From Lachnospiraceae bacterium (GTDB taxonomy: Bacteria > Bacillota > Clostridia > Lachnospirales > Lachnospiraceae): a DNA stretch of 64,000 nt. The translations under genes were made by a program, and so were the position numbers. Below, piece by piece: positions 7,042-16,096 of the stretch; within the stretch, counting starts at the first letter, position 1, and every line of letters begins with the position of its first letter. A model generated the notes under the pieces. It was given only the letters and a program-made list of their open reading frames with translations, was not told the DNA's origin and ran no database searches. Location of the stretch: contig AP025576.1 of assembly GCA_022845955.1 (NCBI GenBank), positions 6,138,001 through 6,202,000 on the forward strand, in the 5' to 3' direction.

Positions 7042-8148
7042 TTATTTACCCGGTAACGTTTTGTCTTTATTACATTCCCTTATTACCTCAATTTCCTCTT
7101 TGTCGTAAGGCCGGAAATCCTCATGGAAAATATCATGCATCCAAAGCGAGGTATCGATATCCGGCAGATTCTTAATGAATTCCCAGACAAAATTAAACTG
7201 ACTCTTCCCATTAACAAAACCGAAAAAGTAACTTCCTACTCCTTCTTTCTTCCATAACGGCAGATGCGTCTGGATCAGACTGCGGAATGGTCTGTGCAGC
7301 CATTCCGTATTGATCAGCGGACGGCCGAACTGGCGCAGGAATGCAATATACTGCCTGGAATGAGTATAATCACCATAATAATGGAAGGTGATAATGTCGG
7401 AAAGAGCGATGGAATGCTCTTCTATTTCCGCATAGATTCCGGGTTTTTTCAGCCAGCCGTAAGGATTGTCCGCCCCGGCCCCCCACACATCCGCAGTCAG
7501 TGGCTGCATCACATCCAGTTCCCTCAGCCAGGAAAATACGGCCTCCATGACGGGCAGGGATCGGGACAGCCTTCCGGAATTCCCGGCCTCATTCCAGACA
7601 TTCCAAATGAGTATCCGGGGATCCTGCCCATACCGGGACGCCAGCTCTTTCACGTATGCTTCTATGAGGGGGCGGTTTTCCGGATCATCCGTAATACTAT
7701 AACCGATGCATTCCCCGGATTGTGTGCTGTCGTCAAAGGGTGTTACCGGGCTTCCTCCGAAATAGCCGGGTACCGGCTCCGGCTGCGGTCCCAAATGGGG
7801 AGCTTTGTACTTTTCCCTGGGCACACAGCAATCCCCGAAAAGCACAGGCATCAGGGTGATGTCATATTCCCCGAGCAGATCAAGGAATTCATCCATATGC
7901 CGGAAAAAAGCCTCTCTTTCCTGCCGGTATACCTCAAACGGCAGAACCATACGGATGCTGTTAAAGCCCAATCCTGCCGCGAGGGCGATCTCTTTTGCGG
8001 CATCCCGGAAGGCTTCCTTATGTCCATATTCCTGGAACAGCCAGAGACTCCCCGTCATGGAGCCGCTGGGAATAAAATTAAAGCCGGATATCCAGGGCCG
8101 TGCGGTATACCAGTCCCATGCTTCTTCTTCCGTCCATCTTCTTTTCAT
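7042..8148 (-). CDS. glycoside hydrolase, clan A (GH5-like)
   Basis: 368 residues with a TIM-barrel glycosidase pattern: WNVWNEAG gives the Asn-Glu acid/base (Glu ~187) and PLINTEW the nucleophile (Glu ~282), as in GH5/GH2-type retaining enzymes. ITFHYYGD before the nucleophile is also typical. No signal peptide, so it should act in the cytoplasm on imported oligosaccharides. It is the last gene of an operon with a second GH5-like enzyme, an Lpl-type importer and a GH39-like enzyme. The substrate cannot be fixed; a plant or host beta-glycan is plausible. Confidence 0.8.
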   Translation of the reverse strand: MKRRWTEEEAWDWYTARPWISGFNFIPSGSMTGSLWLFQEYGHKEAFRDAAKEIALAAGLGFNSIRMVLPFEVYRQEREAFFRHMDEFLDLLGEYDITLMPVLFGDCCVPREKYKAPHLGPQPEPVPGYFGGSPVTPFDDSTQSGECIGYSITDDPENRPLIEAYVKELASRYGQDPRILIWNVWNEAGNSGRLSRSLPVMEAVFSWLRELDVMQPLTADVWGAGADNPYGWLKKPGIYAEIEEHSIALSDIITFHYYGDYTHSRQYIAFLRQFGRPLINTEWLHRPFRSLIQTHLPLWKKEGVGSYFFGFVNGKSQFNFVWEFIKNLPDIDTSLWMHDIFHEDFRPYDKEEIEVIRECNKDKTLPGK

Positions 8149-8182
8149 TTATCATTCCCCCTTGTTTTTCCGATCCTGCCCG

Positions 8183-9334
8183 TTAAAGAAGCAGGCATTT
8201 TTCCTGCAGCAGCAGAGCCAGTTCATAAGCCAGCTTCCTGGCCTCCCTTTCATCCCCGGCCTTACGGATCCGCGCAATACGTGCCGTTGGCGGATCGTAC
8301 ATAGGCACCAGTTCACAGGCCTCCAGCAGGTTCGCGCAGAACTCCGCCGCCTCCAGCACCTCGTCAATGGACTTTCTGCCGGCACGGAATACTTTTGTTT
8401 TTTCCTCCAGGGCCTCTTTTACCATGGAAATACCCCGCTGGGCATAGCCCTCCTTATTCGCGTTGGGATACACCATCCCTTCGTCCCTTTTACGCCGGAA
8501 ACCCAATACCGCCGCGGGAATGGATGGATCCCGGACCGTACCGTCCGGATAGAAAATCCCATGCACGTCCGACCAGTAGCCGTCTATCATTAATTCAAAC
8601 AAATACCAGCCCGTATGATGCTCCCTGCAGATATCCAACGCCAAATCGTAGGGATTGGCGCGGCACAGGCAGCACAGCTCGCTGTTCAGGAAGGGCTTTC
8701 CCACCCTGGCCGACAGCTCTTCTGCCGCAAGATAGCTTTCCTCTATCTGCCGGCGCACCGGCAGATAATCATGGAAGCTGAATACATCCACTTCTTCCAC
8801 GGTATCCGCCACATCATCCATATAGGTATGGCCGATGGTAACCGCATTCACGCTGTCTAGCTTCCTGACCTTATCACAGCTGCGGCGCAGGAATTCATTC
8901 ACCTTTTCCCAGCGCGCTTTTCTTTCCTCCCCTTTCGCTTCTATGATATAGTCGTTGCAGGAGGGTTCATTCATCACATCCCACATAAGCAGCCCCGGCT
9001 CCCCCCGCAGAGCCTGCACCACATCCTTTATGTAGTTTTCCGCATATTCCTCATATCCCTGTTCCAAATCTCCCGGATGCAAGCCGTTTCCATTAAAGAG
9101 GATAGGCATGGTACTGATGCCGGCTTCCCATGCCGTCTCCACAAAGGCGGTAAGCTTACTTAAAAAGGCTGCCGGATCTTTTCGGTAATCTCTTTCTGAC
9201 AGCCAGATTCTGGTGCTGTTAAGCCGCAGGCTCCCTGCATACCCAAGTTCCCTTTTCAGCTGTTCCCCGGATACCCTGCAGCCTCCTGAATAACAAAAAC
9301 CCCTGATAGAACTGTAATCTTCCAATGGTTTCAT
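8183..9334 (-). CDS. cellulase-family glycoside hydrolase (GH5-like)
   Basis: 383 residues. MWDVMNEPSCND carries the acid/base Glu (~123) and FLNSEL the nucleophile (Glu ~219); FSFHDYLP lies between them, the standard order of clan A enzymes. Beyond the barrel there is a helical C-terminal tail (~310-383) rich in Ala, Glu and Leu. No signal peptide. It lies 34 bp upstream of the other GH5-like gene, so the two are co-transcribed. The MEAKHS repeat array lies just upstream of its start. Confidence 0.8.
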   Translation of the reverse strand: MKPLEDYSSIRGFCYSGGCRVSGEQLKRELGYAGSLRLNSTRIWLSERDYRKDPAAFLSKLTAFVETAWEAGISTMPILFNGNGLHPGDLEQGYEEYAENYIKDVVQALRGEPGLLMWDVMNEPSCNDYIIEAKGEERKARWEKVNEFLRRSCDKVRKLDSVNAVTIGHTYMDDVADTVEEVDVFSFHDYLPVRRQIEESYLAAEELSARVGKPFLNSELCCLCRANPYDLALDICREHHTGWYLFELMIDGYWSDVHGIFYPDGTVRDPSIPAAVLGFRRKRDEGMVYPNANKEGYAQRGISMVKEALEEKTKVFRAGRKSIDEVLEAAEFCANLLEACELVPMYDPPTARIARIRKAGDEREARKLAYELALLLQEKCLLL

Positions 9335-9368
9335 TCTGATTCCCCCTTTTCTTTCCGGAAAGCTCTGC

Positions 9369-9422
9369 GGAATGCTTTGCTTCTATGGAATGCTTTGCTT
9401 CCATGGAACGCTTTGCTTCCAT
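9369..9422 (-). repeat. three tandem 18-bp MEAKHS units, array 2
   Basis: Units at 9369-9386, 9387-9404 and 9405-9422. On the minus strand they read MEAKRS, MEAKHS, IEAKHS from an ATG at 9422 with GAAGG five bases upstream; that frame then runs out of phase into the glycoside hydrolase gene. It sits in the 114-bp gap between the permease at 9449 and the hydrolase at 9334. Confidence 0.8.
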
Positions 9423-9448
9423 TTATACCTTCGGTGTCTCTTTTCATA

Positions 9449-10327
9449 TTACCCCTTTACGCTTCCCATTACCAATCCCTTTGTAAAATACTTCTGCATG
9501 AACGGATAGATACACAGCATGGGCAGCGCCGCTATGAAAAGCTGGGCTGCCTGATAGGTATCCGATCCGATAGACGCCATTTTCTGCTGCTCCTCCGCAG
9601 AAAGACTCTCCATGTCCACGTTCAGTACGGTTGCCTGCAGATAACTCATCAGCGGATACTGGGACGGCGTTTTCATGTAGATAATACCGTTAAACCATTC
9701 GTTCCACTGCGCCAGGCTGCAGTAGACGGCAATCGTTGCCAGGGCAGGCGTTGCCAGCGGCAGGAACACGCGGAAAAGTATCGTCCACTGCCCCGCCCCA
9801 TCCAGCAGGGCCGCCTCTTCCAGCTCCTCCGGCAGCCCCCTGAAAAAGTTCAGCAGCAGCATCACATAAAATACCGTAACCGCAGACGGCAGTATCAATG
9901 ACCAAAGGCTGCCTATCAGCCCCAGCCTGCTGACGATCATATACGTTGGGATTAATCCTCCATTGATCAGCATGGGAATAAAGAAGTACCAGGCAAATAT
10001 ACTTCTTCCGTAGAACTTCTTCGGGCTTTTAGACAATGGATAGGCGGACAGCACGGTCAGGGTCAGGGTAAATACAAGCGACAGGGCCGTCCGTACCACC
10101 GAGATCCCCATGGACTTCCAGAAGGCCTGATACCCCAGAAGGTATTCATAGGTGGCCGTAGTAAACTTTTTCGGCCAGAAGGTCACATTTCCCGCCACCA
10201 CCTGGGCGTTGTCGCTTAAGGATACCGCCAGCATATATACCATGGGAGCCAGACAGAAAAGGGCAACCGCCACTAGAAAAATACTGTTTATAACATTAAA
10301 AATTTTCTCCCCTTTTGAAACAGGCAT
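9449..10327 (-). CDS. carbohydrate ABC transporter permease (LplC/MalG type)
   Basis: 292 residues with six predicted membrane segments. The EAA loop that contacts the ATPase is seen as EEAALLDGAGQWTILFRVFL near residue 185. The C-terminus KGLVMGSVKG is typical of the LplC/YtcP branch of CUT1 importers. AAGGAGGG precedes the ATG at 10327. It pairs with the permease at 10340 and the binding protein at 11378. No ATPase gene is in the cluster, as usual for this class, which shares an MsmX-type ATPase. Confidence 0.93.
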   Translation of the reverse strand: MPVSKGEKIFNVINSIFLVAVALFCLAPMVYMLAVSLSDNAQVVAGNVTFWPKKFTTATYEYLLGYQAFWKSMGISVVRTALSLVFTLTLTVLSAYPLSKSPKKFYGRSIFAWYFFIPMLINGGLIPTYMIVSRLGLIGSLWSLILPSAVTVFYVMLLLNFFRGLPEELEEAALLDGAGQWTILFRVFLPLATPALATIAVYCSLAQWNEWFNGIIYMKTPSQYPLMSYLQATVLNVDMESLSAEEQQKMASIGSDTYQAAQLFIAALPMLCIYPFMQKYFTKGLVMGSVKG

Positions 10328-10339
10328 ATCCGTCCCTCC

Positions 10340-11275
10340 TTAAAAAATCCGGTAACCGGCAAATTTGTAAGCACTCAGGTAAGAGGTTCCCACCAGCACC
10401 ATGGATACCAGGGATTTGAAAATACCTATCGCCGTGGACAGTGAGTAATTGGCATTGACCAGACCGATCCGGTATACAAGCGTATCCAGCACATCCCCCG
10501 TCTTATACACCGTGGGGCTGTAAAGATTGAAAATCTGGTCAAAATTGGCATTCATGACAGAGCCGATGTTCAAAAGCAGCATCAGCATGATTATCGGCAG
10601 CATTCCCGGCAGGGTGATATGTATAATCTGCTGGAGCCGGTTCGCCCCGTCCATCACAGCCGATTCATAAAGGCTGGGGTCAATGGATGTAATGGCCGCC
10701 AGATAAACAATGGTATTAAACCCGAATTCCTTCCAGATATCCGTAACCACCATGGTTCCCTGGAAGAACCGGTTGTCCCCCAGGAAGAACACCGACTGCC
10801 CTCCCATCGCCATGATCAGCTTGTTTACAATGCCTGTGGAAGGGGAAAGGATATCAATCAGCACCCCGGACAGGATAATCCAGGATAAGAAATGCGGCAG
10901 ATACACTATCGTCTGTACCGTTCTTTTCAGCTTCGAATTTCTGATTTCATTGATTAAGATGGAAAAAATAATGGCAATAACAAGTCCCAGCGCCAGTTTT
11001 TCAAAACTGATTAGCAGTGTATTCCGGAGTGCCCTGAGGAAATCCGGATAGTTGGCTATGTACTTGAACCAATAGGTCCCCACCCATTTCTGCTCCCCGA
11101 ATAAACCCTTCGCCGGTATGAATTTCTGAAAGGCAATCTTCCATCCATACAGGGGAAGGTAATTGAAAAGAAACAGAAGCACCATTCCTGGCAGCAGCAT
11201 CAGGTAAAAGGGAACGCTCTGCTTCAGCCGCTGCGCCGGCCGCCGTTTTGTCTCCATAAATTTCTGTTTCTGCAT
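10340..11275 (-). CDS. carbohydrate ABC transporter permease (LplB type)
   Basis: 311 residues, six membrane segments; FNYLPLYGWKIAFQKFIPAK and the EAA loop YESAVMDGANRLQQIIHITL mark the LplB/YteP subfamily, partner of LplC-type permeases. An AGGAGG site lies eight bases upstream of the ATG. It sits between the binding-protein gene upstream and the second permease 13 bp downstream, so the three are one transport operon. Confidence 0.93.
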   Translation of the reverse strand: MQKQKFMETKRRPAQRLKQSVPFYLMLLPGMVLLFLFNYLPLYGWKIAFQKFIPAKGLFGEQKWVGTYWFKYIANYPDFLRALRNTLLISFEKLALGLVIAIIFSILINEIRNSKLKRTVQTIVYLPHFLSWIILSGVLIDILSPSTGIVNKLIMAMGGQSVFFLGDNRFFQGTMVVTDIWKEFGFNTIVYLAAITSIDPSLYESAVMDGANRLQQIIHITLPGMLPIIMLMLLLNIGSVMNANFDQIFNLYSPTVYKTGDVLDTLVYRIGLVNANYSLSTAIGIFKSLVSMVLVGTSYLSAYKFAGYRIF

Positions 11276-11377
11276 ATCAGGCCTCCTGTGTCCGGGCTGC
11301 GGTTCTTTCCGCAGCCCGTTTTGTCAGCATTTCATCCGTCAGCTGGTTACCGTCCAGCCTTCGGCCGAACAGTAACG

Positions 11378-13159
11378 TCAGCGGTTCATTTCTTGATACC
11401 ATTCATTGATTTCCCCGGTAATTTCCTCGCCGCCCAGGGCTTTCCACTGCTCCACAAAAGAATCGAATTCGTCGACGGGTGCCTGTCCGGTGATGATATT
11501 GGTAAAAGTCTGGATTTCCAGATCCTCCAGCACCGCCTGGTTCTCTATCATGGATTCCGATACGAAGGAACCGCGCACATCATTGGTCAGGTTATTCTTT
11601 TCCCGCTGCTCCAGCGCATACATAAACGTCTGGCCGCAAAGACGGTAGGTGAACTGCCAGGAGGCTGCGCTGATGGAAGGCTCCCCGAAGTTATCCGTCA
11701 TTTTGGAGCCGTCCTGCGCATACCGCTGCATAGCATAGAACTGATCCTTCGCCAGATAGTTATTGTCTATCCATGTGGTATCCCCATCCTCCATAGCCTG
11801 GAACCAGTGCTCCCACCGGGCGATATTGCCGTGCTCCGTTTCCGGGCTGTACAGACGGTAGGAATCATTATTCCACATATCCTCCCATTCTTCATAGGAA
11901 ACTGCCAGTTCAGGATGCCCCTCCGGCCCGGTTTCCTGCGGCCCAAGCCCCATGTAATGCATGTAATTGCATACCTTTACCACGGCTTCCGGATTGGCAA
12001 AGTCTTTCTTCACCACCAGCCACTGGCTGCTGTAATCATATACAATGGGTGAGGTTTCTTTTCCGTCCACGGAGGGTATGGGATAGACCTTCCACTCCAG
12101 GGAATCCGGGTCCTCCGAATTCTCATACAGGGACTGCAGGCAGCTTCCCATCAGGCCGGTCCACTGGATACCGAACATGGCCCCCAGCTGTTCCTTTGTC
12201 ACCAGCTCCGCTTCGGTATCATAATCCTTTACAATGAACTCCGGATCGATCAGGCCGTCCTGATAGTATTGGGCCAGCTTTTCCAGCACCGGCTTCATTT
12301 CCGGCTGGATGCTTCCGTATACCACGTTTCCGTCCGCCCCCTGTATCCACGCGTTGGGGTAGGCCCCGAAGGCATTGGCAATGCTGGTCGCTTCAAAGCC
12401 GGTATCCCATAGTTTCTTGGTCAGGCCGATTCCGAATTCATCCTTCTGCCCGTTGCCGTTGGGATCGTCATTGGCAAAGGCGTAAATCATCTTTTCGAAA
12501 TTCTCCCAGGTATCGGGTTCCGGCAGGTTATTGTCCTTCCTCCATTTCTCGTTGACAAAAAGGGCATGGCAGGTTTCGATCCTGGGCTGCACCCAGGGGA
12601 TGCCGTACAGCTCCCCGTCCACCGTAGCCGCGTCAAAGGGGAACGTCCCATCCTGCGTCATGGCCTCCTTTGCCTGGTCGGTTACATAACCGTCAAACAC
12701 CTCTGTCAGGGGCTGCAGCAGCCCGGCTTCGATCATCTGGTGCATCTGCGTCAGGGAAACGTTCATCACATCCGGAAGATCACCGCTGGCAAGCATCAGG
12801 TTCACCCTCTCGTCATACTGTTCTTTGGCCGCCAGGAATACATATTCAATGTCAATGTTGAACAGCTCACGCATTTTGGCGCTCCAGAGGCTGTTCTCAT
12901 AATCCGTGGCCGACGCGGTGGTGGCAATGCTGGTCATGGCCGTCACCTTTACCGGCTCCTCATATTTTCCGAAGGGATCCCCTTTTTCTGCCGGGGCCTT
13001 AGCATCCTGCGCCGTCTCCGCCTGTACCGTCTCTGTCTGTGCGGTATCAGGAGCCGTATTATCTCCGGCGGTTCCTCCGCTTGCGCAGCCCGCCTGGGAT
13101 AATACCAGAAGCGCCGACATAGCCAGTGCCAGTACCGATTTCATTTTTCTGTTTTTCAT
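11378..13159 (-). CDS. ABC transporter substrate-binding lipoprotein (LplA-like)
   Basis: 593 residues, the length of large LplA/YtcQ-type solute-binding proteins. The N-terminus has a lipoprotein signal ending in the lipobox SQAGC near residue 26, followed by a low-complexity Thr/Ala/Glu linker. Later blocks such as YGIPWVQPR and NDDPNGNGQKDEFGIG are typical of this family. It should capture an oligosaccharide outside the membrane and deliver it to the two permeases. AAGGAGAG precedes the ATG. Confidence 0.93.
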   Translation of the reverse strand: MKNRKMKSVLALAMSALLVLSQAGCASGGTAGDNTAPDTAQTETVQAETAQDAKAPAEKGDPFGKYEEPVKVTAMTSIATTASATDYENSLWSAKMRELFNIDIEYVFLAAKEQYDERVNLMLASGDLPDVMNVSLTQMHQMIEAGLLQPLTEVFDGYVTDQAKEAMTQDGTFPFDAATVDGELYGIPWVQPRIETCHALFVNEKWRKDNNLPEPDTWENFEKMIYAFANDDPNGNGQKDEFGIGLTKKLWDTGFEATSIANAFGAYPNAWIQGADGNVVYGSIQPEMKPVLEKLAQYYQDGLIDPEFIVKDYDTEAELVTKEQLGAMFGIQWTGLMGSCLQSLYENSEDPDSLEWKVYPIPSVDGKETSPIVYDYSSQWLVVKKDFANPEAVVKVCNYMHYMGLGPQETGPEGHPELAVSYEEWEDMWNNDSYRLYSPETEHGNIARWEHWFQAMEDGDTTWIDNNYLAKDQFYAMQRYAQDGSKMTDNFGEPSISAASWQFTYRLCGQTFMYALEQREKNNLTNDVRGSFVSESMIENQAVLEDLEIQTFTNIITGQAPVDEFDSFVEQWKALGGEEITGEINEWYQEMNR

Positions 13160-13186
13160 AAAACCCTCTCCTTTTCTTACCTTTAT

Positions 13187-15070
13187 TTAATCCAGCAGGC
13201 TACTGAAGGCCCTGGACACAGGCGCAGCCAGCTGAACGGTCTCTCTGTAATTATCCGTGGCATCTGCGGCCAGGAAGGACAACAGGCCTTCTCCTTTCCA
13301 ATCCGCCGGTGCATATCTGCCCAAATCCAGGATCCCCTCCACCTCTTCCGCCAGATAATCGGCGGGCCGTTTTGTCCCCCTGCTGAAATTCGCATTGAAA
13401 TATCCTGCGTCTCCGGAATACTCCGCTTCCGCGGAATGCTTTGCTTCCATGGAATGCTTTTCCTGTACACCCCCGCCAAACTGGACGGCTTTTACGTATT
13501 CCGAGGTATAATAATCCATACGTACAGCCAGGTTCGCTTCCCCTGACAGCCTCGTTCTTTTCACGGTAAGTTTGCCGCCCGCTCCCTGTATTTTCAGGGA
13601 TACGATTGTGAGCCTGCCTCCGCAGCCGTTGGCTCCCAGATACACGCGCCCGCTGTCGGAATCGTATTCCGCATAGCACCGTTTCCACCTGTCCGGATAA
13701 TAATGCAGTGTCTGGCGGATCCGGAGGCCCGGATTTATGACCATTTTCCCCGGGCCGGCCGTATTCCCTTCCACATACAGCACATCGGAGATACCGAGCT
13801 GAATACCGGCAAGACTGGCTTTCCCTCCTCTTACAGGAAGGCACATATTCTTCTGAAGCCTGAGACCGGGATCCTGCGTCAGCCCGTCCAGGAACCGTGC
13901 ATCCACAATGCATACGTCCGCCTGGTCAAACACAGCAGGAATTCCACAGATATCTTCCGTCAGTTCCATCACTTCCTCCGACTTATTCCAAACTACTGCG
14001 GCAAAACGCTGTTCATCCACAGAAGCCATGCAGCCCAGCCTGTCATCACAGCAGCATGCCGCCCGGCCTGCGGGCATTCTTGCATAAAGCTCAAAAGCGA
14101 AATAGCCCGGCCGCAGCCTTCCAAGATGATCCGTCAGTCCCAGGGCATCCACGCCGGAATCCAGCATCTGCGCCCAATGTACCAGCTCTACATCCGTTTC
14201 CTCCAGAAAGTCCTCCATCATCGTAAAAATCTGAGGCAGCAGGGCCTGCTGTTCCAGAATGGTTTTCCGATAAGGCCATGGAGGCGGTACGGTATTCATT
14301 TCATTTACATGGATACCCGCATGGTTAAAGTATTCTCTCCCCGCCAATACTCCCCGCATGAGACGGAGACGGTCCAGGTATATCTTTTCCCGGAATCCAT
14401 AGGTGTGGAATGAAAAAAAGTCCAGCGGCAGCTCCTTTTTCTGTATGTAATCCAAAAAGCGGGACGCATTGACCCTGCATTCATACGGAGGAAGGACAAA
14501 CGCCTCCGCCGGTCCGCCCACCAGGGCATCCGGATCCCCCTCCCGGATCCCCAAAGCCCCATACTCATACAACAAATGGTAATCCTCGGGCCCTCCGTCA
14601 AAAAAAGCGCCCGGGTTTACCGGCTCATTATAGATTTCCTGGTAGCCTAACGGGCAGCCCATCTGTCTGTAATGGCCTGAAAAATTTCTCATTATTTCCC
14701 GGTACTTCTCCCAGTCTGCCGGAATACTGCGGAAATTTCCTCCCTCCGGCTGCACCGGCCGGGGGACGTAGCACCAGGAGTAATAAGGTGATACCCCATT
14801 ATCCCTAAGCGCTTTCACAAGACGGTCCGATTTCTCCCAGTTGTAACGGAGTCCTTCCGGCGTTTCCTCTGCTATATCGCCAAGATCCGCAGCAGGCTCC
14901 CCGATAAATAAATCCATACGCAGCGATGGTATACGGCAGCGTCTGAACAATGCCGCATCCCTGCAGGTGCGCTCTACCGGAACCAATCCCGAATCAAACA
15001 TGGCAAATTTCTTGAAAAGAGGCACACCTCCTTCTATTGCCAGGTTCACCCATACCTTTCCTTTCCCCAT
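13187..15070 (-). CDS. GH39-like glycoside hydrolase with MEAKHS insertion
   Basis: 627 residues. The barrel carries YQEIYNEPVNPG with the acid/base Glu (~149) and HVNEMN with the nucleophile (Glu ~257), the arrangement of GH39 (beta-xylosidase/iduronidase type) enzymes, followed by C-terminal beta domains. No signal peptide. Residues ~537-552 read QEKHS-MEAKHS-AEAEYS, an in-frame copy of the 18-bp repeat found between genes of the same operon; it is probably a surface loop insertion. A site resembling the upstream regulator's operator lies directly before its ribosome site. The enzyme's sugar is not determinable; GH39 is the best family guess. Confidence 0.78.
   Translation of the reverse strand: MGKGKVWVNLAIEGGVPLFKKFAMFDSGLVPVERTCRDAALFRRCRIPSLRMDLFIGEPAADLGDIAEETPEGLRYNWEKSDRLVKALRDNGVSPYYSWCYVPRPVQPEGGNFRSIPADWEKYREIMRNFSGHYRQMGCPLGYQEIYNEPVNPGAFFDGGPEDYHLLYEYGALGIREGDPDALVGGPAEAFVLPPYECRVNASRFLDYIQKKELPLDFFSFHTYGFREKIYLDRLRLMRGVLAGREYFNHAGIHVNEMNTVPPPWPYRKTILEQQALLPQIFTMMEDFLEETDVELVHWAQMLDSGVDALGLTDHLGRLRPGYFAFELYARMPAGRAACCCDDRLGCMASVDEQRFAAVVWNKSEEVMELTEDICGIPAVFDQADVCIVDARFLDGLTQDPGLRLQKNMCLPVRGGKASLAGIQLGISDVLYVEGNTAGPGKMVINPGLRIRQTLHYYPDRWKRCYAEYDSDSGRVYLGANGCGGRLTIVSLKIQGAGGKLTVKRTRLSGEANLAVRMDYYTSEYVKAVQFGGGVQEKHSMEAKHSAEAEYSGDAGYFNANFSRGTKRPADYLAEEVEGILDLGRYAPADWKGEGLLSFLAADATDNYRETVQLAAPVSRAFSSLLD
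13415..13460 (-). repeat. 18-bp MEAKHS units inside a coding sequence
   Basis: One exact unit (13433-13450), one diverged unit (13415-13432) and a partial unit (13451 on) within the GH39-like gene. The reading frame is the same as the one that gives MEAKHS in the intergenic arrays. Confidence 0.75.
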
Positions 15071-15084
15071 AACCCCTCCCCTTT

Positions 15085-15100
15085 CTTACCTATTACGTAA
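15085..15100 (-). promoter_or_regulatory. putative operator, site 1
   Basis: Minus strand TTACGTAATAGGTAAG, overlapping the last codons of the small XRE gene and lying just upstream of the ribosome site of the GH39-like gene. It matches site 2 at 15 of 16 positions. Confidence 0.55.
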
Positions 15101-15325
15101 GTTGTTATCAAAAAAAATAGCACCTGCCAGTTCCGGAGAAAGCTCCAGAGCCGTTGCCAGCCCCACCATGATATCATAAGAGGGCAGGCTGCGCCCTTCC
15201 AGTATGGGTAAAAGTACCTCTTTGTTAATCCCGCTTTTCTCCGAAAGTTCCTCCGCGGAATGGATTCCTTTCCGTTCTGCCTGGTCGCGCAAGGCCTGAA
15301 TATCCACTGTATACGTTTTGCTCAT
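15086..15325 (-). CDS. small Cro/XRE-type DNA-binding regulator
   Basis: 79 residues, about one helix-turn-helix domain: SAEELSEKSGINKEVLLPIL (residues ~22-41) is the recognition region. It is the first gene of the glycan operon. Its promoter (TTGACA, 18 bp, TACTAT) has a TTACGTAA palindrome at the predicted transcription start, and a second near-identical site lies at its own 3' end. Autorepression and control of the operon are therefore likely. GGAGG lies upstream of the ATG at 15325. The inducer is unknown and no ligand domain is present. Confidence 0.8.
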   Translation of the reverse strand: MSKTYTVDIQALRDQAERKGIHSAEELSEKSGINKEVLLPILEGRSLPSYDIMVGLATALELSPELAGAIFFDNNLRNR

Positions 15326-15340
15326 GTCCTTCCTCCAAAA

Positions 15341-15389
15341 CTTACTTATTACGTAATTTATAGTATCATAGTATCTATTCTGATGTCAA
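15341..15389 (-). promoter_or_regulatory. promoter with operator site 2 at the start point
   Basis: Minus strand: -35 TTGACA at 15384-15389, an 18-bp spacer, -10 TACTAT at 15360-15365, then TTACGTAATAAGTAAG (15341-15356) covering the predicted start point. A third TTACGTAA is at 15476-15483, near the promoter of the divergent XRE gene. Confidence 0.65.
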
Positions 15390-15475
15390 TTAATTCTTTC
15401 GATATCGTTCCGATTTCTTTTGAAATACATTTTCATTTTGTATTTATTTATTTCTTTTCATGCGTTTATTGCTTT

Positions 15476-15483
15476 TTACGTAA
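15476..15483. promoter_or_regulatory. third TTACGTAA palindrome
   Basis: It lies about 80 bp upstream of the plus-strand regulator at 15564, overlapping a likely -35 region ahead of TATAGTAAT. Only the 8-bp core plus flanking CTTACG is shared with sites 1 and 2, so the assignment is weaker. Confidence 0.4.
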
Positions 15484-15563
15484 GTTTATGGTATAGTAAT
15501 TATGTATTTTGGGCTTCAGCCTGATACATCGGCGCAAACGATTAACAGTAAAATGGTGATATT

Positions 15564-15956
15564 ATGAATTCTTCTTCCAGCAGTACAAATCCCGGAAATG
15601 TTTCCTCCAACGATATAAATACGTTACTCTGTACCCGCATGAAAGAACGCAGAACCATGCTGGACCTGACTTTAAAACAAATAGCGGAGTCACTGAAAAT
15701 CAGCGAAGCTACCGCACAGAGATATGAATGTGGGGAGATTAAAAATATCCCCTATGAAAAGCTCGTAATGCTGGCGGAGGTTCTCCACTGTACTCCTTCC
15801 TACCTTTTGGGCTGGGAATGCCTGAAGGATCTCCCTCCCGAAGCAGAACGGGTTCTTGATTATTATTACAGGCTGAATCCCGAAGGGAAAAGAGAAGCCG
15901 AAAAACAGCTGGATAACCTGACGCTCATTCCCAAATATACGAGAACAGATACCTGA
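15564..15956 (+). CDS. XRE-family transcriptional regulator
   Basis: 130 residues. After a Ser/Asn-rich N-terminal tail comes a helix-turn-helix, LTLKQIAESLKISEATAQRYECG (split across residues ~36-58), then a short C-terminal region (NPEGKREAEKQLDNL) like those of phage-type or peptidase-linked XRE repressors. It is divergent from the smaller regulator at 15086. The ribosome site (GGTGAT) is weak, so the start could be an internal Met. A clear terminator follows. Confidence 0.82.
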   Translation: MNSSSSSTNPGNVSSNDINTLLCTRMKERRTMLDLTLKQIAESLKISEATAQRYECGEIKNIPYEKLVMLAEVLHCTPSYLLGWECLKDLPPEAERVLDYYYRLNPEGKREAEKQLDNLTLIPKYTRTDT

Positions 15957-15960
15957 CCCA

Positions 15961-15999
15961 AAAGAGACAGAAACGGCAAACCGTTTTCTGTCTCTTTTT
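15961..15999. terminator. bidirectional rho-independent terminator
   Basis: AAAGAGACAGAAACGG pairs with CCGTTTTCTGTCTCTTT around a CAAA loop, with a T run on the plus side and an A run on the other. It serves the regulator at 15564 and the opposing HD-domain gene at 16097. Confidence 0.85.
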
Positions 16000-16096
16000 G
16001 ATCCTATAATTATATTATCCCTCACACCCTCCGCGGGCAGAAGGGCCTGCCTCCTGCAGTCCGGCTTATTTTTCATCTTTGGAACGGAAGCGTATC

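Noticed and set aside
9219-9422. 67-codon ORF starting in the second MEAKHS array as a full gene
   Set aside because: Most of it overlaps the glycoside hydrolase start out of frame; only the repeat part is of interest and is reported as a repeat.
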